From the IMG/VR virus record IMGVR_UViG_3300005511_000062, positions 1 to 27,311 of that record: a stretch of DNA of 27,311 nt, one strand, 5' to 3'. The notes under the pieces are model-generated. The model was not told where the DNA came from. It saw only the letters and a program-made list of their open reading frames with translations, and did no database searches. Shown in pieces: positions 23,692 to 27,311 of the stretch; the stretch's first letter is position 1; the number at the start of each line of letters is the position of its first letter. Made by a program: the position numbers and the translations under genes. Origin of the DNA: a virus.

Positions 23692-23999
23692 GCTTCGGTC
23701 AGCGTCTCCATCATTGCAATCTGCTGTTCCTCATTCCACATACCCTCGTATGCGGCTTGCATCATTGCCCTCAATAGCTCTAGATCGGTATTGCGCTTAG
23801 ACACTAGGCCGTCAATTGTCGCGTTGGTTTTTTCAACGGTTAATCCAGTTGGAATGAGTTGTAAATCTCGAAATTTTTCAAAGTCGTTGATAGCGCGGGT
23901 GTGTTCTTCAACTCGGGCTCGGCAATAGCGCCATACCTGTAGCAAGCGCTGGCTGTGTTCTTGGCTATTGGCGTAATGGGAAGGCATTGTTGTGGTCAT
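23688..23999 (-). CDS. Small helical protein, unknown; first gene of operon
   Basis: Two ATGs lie 6 bp apart (24005 and 23999). I choose 23999 because AAAGGA is only 2-3 nt from the first but 7 nt from the second, and because 23999 gives the same 24-bp distance to the promoter octamer as in operon 1. The product (103 aa) is helical: HSQRLLQVWRYCRARVEEHT, INDFEKFRDLQLIPTGLTVE, then LLRAMMQAAYEGMWNEEQQI. Two helices separated by a turn suggest a coiled coil. Function unknown. Confidence 0.55.
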   Translation of the reverse strand: MTTTMPSHYANSQEHSQRLLQVWRYCRARVEEHTRAINDFEKFRDLQLIPTGLTVEKTNATIDGLVSKRNTDLELLRAMMQAAYEGMWNEEQQIAMMETLTEA

Positions 24000-24022
24000 C
24001 TTCATTTCCTTTGTTGTCAGGC

Positions 24023-24030
24023 TATTTATG
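24023..24030 (-). promoter_or_regulatory. CATAAATA promoter-like octamer of small-gene operon 2
   Basis: The minus strand reads CTTCATAAATAG, 24 bp before the start at 23999. It lies directly after the terminator of the Abi-like gene, so operon 2 begins afresh here. Confidence 0.65.
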
Positions 24031-24052
24031 AAGACGGCAATTGCTGCATGCC

Positions 24053-24094
24053 AAAAAGGCGACGCCCCTGACCATTTCTGGAAAGAGGCGTGCC
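24053..24094 (-). terminator. Intrinsic terminator behind the Abi-like gene
   Basis: On the minus strand GGC-ACGCCTC pairs with GGGGCGT-C-GCC (one bulge, one G-U), with an inner CCA-GAAA-TGG hairpin, followed by TTTTT (A run at 24053-24057 on plus). It lies about 75 bp after the stop at 24169 and isolates that gene from operon 2. Confidence 0.6.
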
Positions 24095-24142
24095 CAACGT
24101 CATTGAAGTATCCACTGCACCAGCTCCCCAGTGCATCGCGGG

Positions 24143-24150
24143 TATTTATC
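24143..24150 (-). promoter_or_regulatory. GATAAATA octamer between the Abi-like gene and its terminator
   Basis: The minus strand reads GATAAATA, but the terminator at 24053-24094 lies between it and the next gene. It may be a relic, drive a short RNA of about 80 nt, or be chance. It is the least convincing intergenic member. Confidence 0.3.
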
Positions 24151-24168
24151 AGCGCGACGTAAATTGCG

Positions 24169-25224
24169 CTACATCCGCATCACGAGGCTCTTTGTCCACG
24201 ACATCGCAGCCTCGATGGTCCAGTCTGTCTGGGTGTCAGAGAGCTTGGGCATTTCAGCACTGCCCGGGCCGTGTCCCAGCGGATTGCGAATGTTCGTGAA
24301 GATCAGCTTCATTGCGTCGGCTTCCCATACTTCAACGAAGCGGCCATTCTTTGCCGACACAAGATTGTCGATAAATGCGTGCGCGCCCTTTTCATTACCG
24401 GTCGTCCAGCCTTTGCGGTCGCTGACGATCTTGATCGCGCTTTCTAAAGCCCGCACTGCATAGAACGCAGGGTCGCGGTCGTTTGACTCCTGCCGGTCTA
24501 CGGCTTCTTTCATGTCGGTGTCGACATTTGCCCAGATGGGGTCGCGGACCAATGCCCAGAAGGGTTCCGCGATCTGCTCTTCGATACGCTCGTCTTTGGC
24601 TATCTGGACAAAACCGTTGTGGTAGCTCAGCGGCACTTTCGCCTGTCGGAACCGCGTGTTGAGTTCCTCGCAGCAGGACTCCCAGATTTTTATCTGATTG
24701 TCGTGAGCTGACTTCAACATTCCGGCAAAGCTTCCCGTAACCACAATGCCGTGCCTTTTTGCGTTGAGCGCCTCACGTGCGTGCGCCGTGCGTACTGATG
24801 ATTCAGCTTCAGCGCTTTGCTTGTTCAACAACGCTTCCCGGTTTCTAAATGCGAGTTCCACAAAGCTTACCCGCTGCTTCATGTGCCGGTCCGCCTGCTT
24901 CTCGTCAGTGAGGGCCGCCGTCATCCATTGCTCGCATTGAAAGTCGAGTGTGTAGCTGCCCGAAACCCACGTTTTATTAGCGGTGTAGTACCCGTACACC
25001 TGGGGATGAAGCGACTTCACGCCCAATTCCATGCTCACGCGACTCTCTGTATCTTTCCACAGCGGTAGAAAAAGCTCGTTGACCTTATTCTGTGGGGTGT
25101 GGTACGGCATTAACTGCTCTTTGAGAATGCGCCACATCTGTACCAAAAGCGTCCGCTCTCGCTCGCCAACCTCTGTCCAGATTGGCCGTTCGTCGTAGCG
25201 CGTCGCGAAAATGTCGGTCAGCAT
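24169..25224 (-). CDS. Abortive-infection-like protein with C-terminal HEPN (Abi_C/AbiJ-like) domain
   Basis: This is a 351-aa protein. The N-terminal region (1-105) has FATRYDERPIWTEV, ERTLLVQMWRILKEQLMPY and KTWVSGSYTLDFQCEQWM, a style I associate with the N termini of Abi-type proteins, though I cannot name it. Residues about 110-155 form a charged coiled coil. The C-terminal part (about 250-351) has AVRALESAIKIVSDRKGW and then the HEPN RNase motif Arg313-x4-His318 in NIRNPLGHGPGS, as in Abi_C proteins. HEPN enzymes cut RNA, halting infected cells. A good AGGAG precedes the ATG. The gene has its own terminator and a LexA-type box 47 bp upstream, like a moron carried for defence against rival phages. 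RNase activity and defence are inferred. Confidence 0.65.
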   Translation of the reverse strand: MLTDIFATRYDERPIWTEVGERERTLLVQMWRILKEQLMPYHTPQNKVNELFLPLWKDTESRVSMELGVKSLHPQVYGYYTANKTWVSGSYTLDFQCEQWMTAALTDEKQADRHMKQRVSFVELAFRNREALLNKQSAEAESSVRTAHAREALNAKRHGIVVTGSFAGMLKSAHDNQIKIWESCCEELNTRFRQAKVPLSYHNGFVQIAKDERIEEQIAEPFWALVRDPIWANVDTDMKEAVDRQESNDRDPAFYAVRALESAIKIVSDRKGWTTGNEKGAHAFIDNLVSAKNGRFVEVWEADAMKLIFTNIRNPLGHGPGSAEMPKLSDTQTDWTIEAAMSWTKSLVMRM

Positions 25225-25270
25225 CGAAGTCTCCTGATGGGGGTGTCACTTTACCCGACGCTGCGCCAAC

Positions 25271-25288
25271 ACTGTATGTCCGTACAGT
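25271..25288. promoter_or_regulatory. LexA-type (SOS box-like) operator
   Basis: The site is a perfect palindrome, ACTGTA-TGTCCG-TACAGT, containing CTGT-N8-ACAG at 25272-25287, the LexA consensus of many Proteobacteria. It lies 47 bp upstream of the Abi-like start (minus) and overlaps the first ATG (25276) of the divergent plus gene. Either or both could be SOS-controlled; a phage repressor of similar specificity is also possible. Confidence 0.6.
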
Positions 25289-25638
25289 ATGATCCCAGCA
25301 TGCTCTGGGACGTTGTTCGTAGTCGTGATGAAGGAAAGCTGATCCCCAACTGGCAATGGGGTCGGCTGGCCGCACACAGGGGCCGCATCCTTGTCGAGCA
25401 GCGCCACCTACAGATGCTGCACCGCTCCAGCATGGTTGCGACGCTGATCCAGCCCACGAAGCCCCTGCCTGACCTGTGGGACGCCCATCTGGTCAAGCTG
25501 ACCGAGAACTACATGGTGTTCGCGGGGTACGAACGGGTGATCGACGCCTTGGAGCTGATCCACGACTACGCGCAGACCTGGGTTGTACGGCCTGCTACTG
25601 ACGACCAGCCGGGGCATGGGCCGGGCGGCATCGTTTAA
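25276..25638 (+). CDS. Small conserved-looking protein of unknown function, possibly SOS-controlled
   Basis: The ATG at 25276 gives 120 aa (MSVQYDPSMLWDVVRSRDEG and on). An ATG at 25300 (MLWDVV) is an alternative that would put the whole operator upstream. Neither has a clear Shine-Dalgarno, so translation may be leaderless or weak. Recognisable stretches are LIPNWQWGRLAAHRGRILVE, MVATLIQPTKPLPDLWDAHL and NYMVFAGYERVIDALELIHD. The pattern looks conserved, but I cannot name a family. It is divergent from the Abi-like gene across the LexA-type box and convergent with the membrane protein gene, 30 bp away. Confidence 0.6.
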   Translation: MSVQYDPSMLWDVVRSRDEGKLIPNWQWGRLAAHRGRILVEQRHLQMLHRSSMVATLIQPTKPLPDLWDAHLVKLTENYMVFAGYERVIDALELIHDYAQTWVVRPATDDQPGHGPGGIV

Positions 25639-25668
25639 TTTCGACAGTTCAGGCCATGCCTGCTACGC

Positions 25669-26187
25669 TCAGAAATGCAGTTGCAGGTACTGGCTGAAAA
25701 CTTCGTCACGCCGAGCGTACTGCTGAAGAATCTGGGCACGGATAGAGCTGGCCTCCATCGTCTTCGCCACGTCAATCTGCCCCGTGTCGTTGATGTGAGG
25801 GCCGTTCATCAGGACGACCAGTACCTTTTGGACGTACGGCATCAGCTCGCGGTCGATCCAATCGTAGACCTCGATTGGGAACACCCACTTGATCGGCGCT
25901 GTGTCACGGAAGAACTTTTCGGTGTCGAGGTCCTGATGCCGCTGCAACGCCGCCAGCTGGTTCATGTAGTCAACGACCACTTGGTAGAGCCGATGCCGTT
26001 CAGCGAACAGGTCGAACTTCAGCTTGTTGCGGGCTGTCTCTGCGGCCATGCGTGCGGTTTCAGACTGCCGCTTCGCCGTTTCGACCTGGGCTGACTGGAA
26101 CTTCCACGTGATGAAGCCCGCTGCGATGGCTGCGATGGTCGTCGAGGCCGGTCCAGCGAAATCCTTGAAGAATTGATATGCGTCCAT
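25669..26187 (-). CDS. Membrane-anchored coiled-coil protein, unknown
   Basis: This is a 172-aa protein. One membrane helix lies near the N terminus (about residues 11-29, PASTTIAAIAAGFITWKF). A coiled coil follows (QVETAKRQSETARMAAETAR), then KFDLFAERHRLYQVVVDYMN, a pattern seen in many small membrane-tethered proteins of unknown role, and a helical C-terminal domain (FPIEVYDWIDRELMPYVQKV). The body probably faces the cytoplasm. The ribosome site (GAGG next to ATG) is poor. It sits in the accessory block next to the Abi-like gene, so superinfection exclusion is a possible but unproven role. Confidence 0.6.
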   Translation of the reverse strand: MDAYQFFKDFAGPASTTIAAIAAGFITWKFQSAQVETAKRQSETARMAAETARNKLKFDLFAERHRLYQVVVDYMNQLAALQRHQDLDTEKFFRDTAPIKWVFPIEVYDWIDRELMPYVQKVLVVLMNGPHINDTGQIDVAKTMEASSIRAQILQQYARRDEVFSQYLQLHF

Positions 26188-26284
26188 GCCTCAATCTTAT
26201 TTCGACAAACGGGGCAAGGCTTCGTAAAATCGGGTTCGACGGCAAGAACATCGTTTTTTCCGTCTTAAAGCATCGATTTTGACC

Positions 26285-26386
26285 ATTGCGCTAAATACGA
26301 TGTACGCAATCTCGTCCGTTGCAAAAAGTTGATTATCCGTGCTACCGCACGTTGACGATCCCAGTAACGGACGAGGTTACTGGGAT
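26285..26386 (+). promoter_or_regulatory. Leader-like region with mutually exclusive RNA hairpins
   Basis: CTCGTCCGTTGC (26311-26322) can pair with GTAACGGACGAG (26364-26375), 12 bp with one G-U. The second partner also forms the left arm and loop of a perfect 11-bp hairpin (26358-26368 with 26376-26386). Only one can form at a time, as in attenuators. Only three Ts follow, so it is not a clear terminator. ATTGCG/CGCAAT arms (26285-26290, 26305-26310) flank the GCTAAATA. Confidence 0.4.
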
Positions 26387-26918
26387 TTCGTCATTACGGC
26401 GTCCCACCCAGTCACCCGACGCAAAACACCCCACAACTACAAAACAGATTTCAACTACGAGATCGCATCATCCGCAAACGTTAGGGTCGCCGAATAGGCT
26501 TGCAACCGGACGCAGTAGCGGTGGTACTCAAGGGTACGAAGCTTTCCAGAACAACTTAGCGGTTCTGGGCACAAAGGCAGGACGGCAGCTTTACTAACAC
26601 TAGAGCTTGAAGACTAAGCGGAGCCAATAAGCGAGGCATACGATAAGCAGGGGGTGTCCATGATGATGCAGGATGATCTAAAACCACAGCAGGGGGTTTA
26701 GATTAACTATGGCTGTTCGATCTTGTAGTTGATGAAATTCCTAAAGACGACTGACTGGCAGCGACACAAAACGCGATGAGCGTTTTTGGAAGCGAAGTCA
26801 GGAAGTCCCTTGCAGCGCGAAGGCGTTGCTAGGTGCATGTTGCTTTCGACCTGGCCTGCAAAGATTCATCGCGAATCTTTTCCGAAGAAGCAGCCATTTC
26901 TTGCTACACCTACGTCCT

Positions 26919-27036
26919 CAGTTGCCAGACAGGCTCACGAAGTCATCCCCTACGGGGGCGTCTGGCTCACTTCGTTTACCAGACGGGCTTACGCGCTACG
27001 CCGCCGCTGTCGCTTCGGCCACGCGCGACGCAACTG
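26919..27036 (+). other. Possible pseudoknotted RNA structure
   Basis: Stem 1 pairs 26924-26930 with 26960-26966 (GCCAGAC/GTCTGGC). Stem 2 pairs 26938-26944, inside its loop, with 26969-26975 beyond it (ACGAAGT/ACTTCGT). This is an H-type pseudoknot, with an inner CCCC-TACG-GGGG-type hairpin. A second CCAGAC (26979-26984) competes for stem 1. An outer CAGTTGC/GCAACTG (26919-26925, 27030-27036) and GTCGC/GCGAC (27009-27013, 27025-27029) could close the domain. Confidence 0.35.
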
Positions 27037-27175
27037 CTGACGCAGACTCGTTCTGGTTGAAGCCAGAAGACACGTGGTTGGTACTTGGCTGCCAGATGGC
27101 TGGTGAGTAAATCCGAAATTTTTGGCATGGCGAACGCGGAAATCAGCTGCTATTGAGCCTCGTTTCGTCTGTCTT

Positions 27176-27183
27176 CATAAATA
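27176..27183 (+). promoter_or_regulatory. CATAAATA promoter-like octamer inside a palindrome
   Basis: The plus strand reads CTTCATAAATAG, the same extended core as at 22166 and 24023. CTGTCT (27169-27174) and AGACAG (27183-27188) flank it as a perfect inverted repeat with an 8-bp spacer, so a repressor could sit over the promoter. It points rightwards to the terminator at 27264-27298. Confidence 0.5.
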
Positions 27184-27188
27184 GACAG

Positions 27189-27299
27189 GACGCAGCATTA
27201 ACGGGGCTGCATCACGCAACAACTGATTTGCTCGCACGCGGACCCATCGCAGCGAGCTTTTAGAAAGAGCGATTGGACCGTTAATCCAATCGCTCTTTT
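27189..27299 (+). ncRNA. Candidate small RNA of about 110 nt
   Basis: The octamer at 27176 and the terminator ending at 27298 would bound a short transcript with no open frame. It could hold a GCAGC/GCTGC hairpin near 27192-27211 and a GCTCGC/GCGAGC hairpin (27230-27235, 27252-27257) followed by four Ts. The RNA is an inference from its flanking signals. Confidence 0.35.
27264..27298 (+). terminator. Strong intrinsic terminator, possibly bidirectional
   Basis: A perfect 14-bp stem (27264-27277 with 27285-27298, AAAGAGCGATTGGA arms, 7-nt loop) ends with a T run on the plus strand. The A run on the left arm allows it to work on the minus strand too. An imperfect GCTCGC/GCGAGC hairpin with TTTT lies just before it. 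Confidence 0.8.
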
Positions 27300-27311
27300 C
27301 ATTAGAAGAAT

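Larger units (their letters stand above)
26188..27168. other. About 1 kb without a credible gene; dense hairpins, possible structured RNA
   Basis: All open frames here are short, overlap one another and have poor starts. Perfect or nearly perfect hairpins occur at 26285-26310, 26358-26386, 26546-26568, 26676-26703, 26768-26786, 26860-26880 and 26924-26966. Two of these (26768-26786 and 26860-26880) have T runs and could be terminators. A GCTAAATA (one base off the octamer) lies at 26290-26297 on the plus strand. The stretch could be a large non-coding RNA, a control or replication region, or the junction between transcription blocks. Confidence 0.4.

Noticed and set aside
23688-24005. Start of the first gene of operon 2 at 24005
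   Set aside because: The ribosome site is too close to this ATG; 23999 has better spacing and matches the promoter distance in operon 1.
26232-26242. A GGTTCGA-type T-loop sequence suggesting a tRNA
   Set aside because: The flanking bases do not form a 5-bp T stem, and no acceptor, D or anticodon arms are found around it.
26319-26597. A 92-codon plus-strand frame in the right non-coding region
   Set aside because: Starts at TTG without a ribosome site, inside the competing hairpins; low-complexity Thr/Ser/Pro sequence unlike a folded protein.
26786-27110. Several overlapping plus-strand frames of 75-94 codons
   Set aside because: They compete in different frames over the same hairpin-rich DNA, with no ribosome sites; better explained as non-coding.

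Overview
The window is part of a tailed-phage (or prophage) genome, most probably a podovirus of a Gram-negative, fairly GC-rich host such as a Burkholderiales or Pseudomonas relative. The short-tail assignment rests on a P22/epsilon15-like set of proteins: a long portal, a gp4-like head-tail adaptor, a gp10-like tail hub protein and a block of large Ala/Gly-rich internal (ejection) proteins. There is no tape measure, tail tube or sheath gene. No tRNA, integrase, replication, lysis, IS or CRISPR element was recognised. The host guess comes from base composition and protein style only.

Layout, right to left along the minus strand (the main direction of transcription). Small and large terminase (20538 to 18621) are followed by portal (18612), a small beta-rich virion protein, a 97-aa protein, a 1052-aa lectin-like fibre protein with nine 20-residue repeats, an FmdB-like zinc ribbon, scaffold and major capsid protein. 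After a strong terminator come a 188-aa capsid-proximal protein, the gp4-like adaptor, the gp10-like tail protein, a GNAT acetyltransferase, an injection-type protein, a small haem-oxygenase-fold diiron-like protein, a 572-aa Pro/Gln-rich protein and an 860-aa protein with an N-terminal glucosaminidase domain. The start of a further virion gene runs off the left edge. Two plus-strand genes (a HNH-like protein lacking the catalytic His, and a small basic protein) diverge from the terminase. Two translationally coupled operons of very small unknown proteins follow (22142 to 21257 and 23999 to 22761). Four of these small proteins share a C-terminal beta-hairpin-like ending.

The right end is accessory. 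A 351-aa protein with an Abi_C-like HEPN C terminus (RNPLGHG) has its own terminator. It is separated by a perfect LexA-type operator (CTGT-N8-ACAG) from a divergent small gene, and a membrane-anchored coiled-coil protein follows. The last 1.1 kb has no credible gene but carries many perfect hairpins, a possible pseudoknot and a strong terminator. It may encode one or more structured RNAs.

The most striking signal is an octamer, (C/G)ATAAATA, found eleven times. It lies almost always on the transcribed strand and mostly upstream of gene starts, including terS, portal, capsid and both small-protein operons. It has no visible -35 element and resembles the T4 late promoter TATAAATA. I infer a phage-specific promoter set that organises the whole late region.
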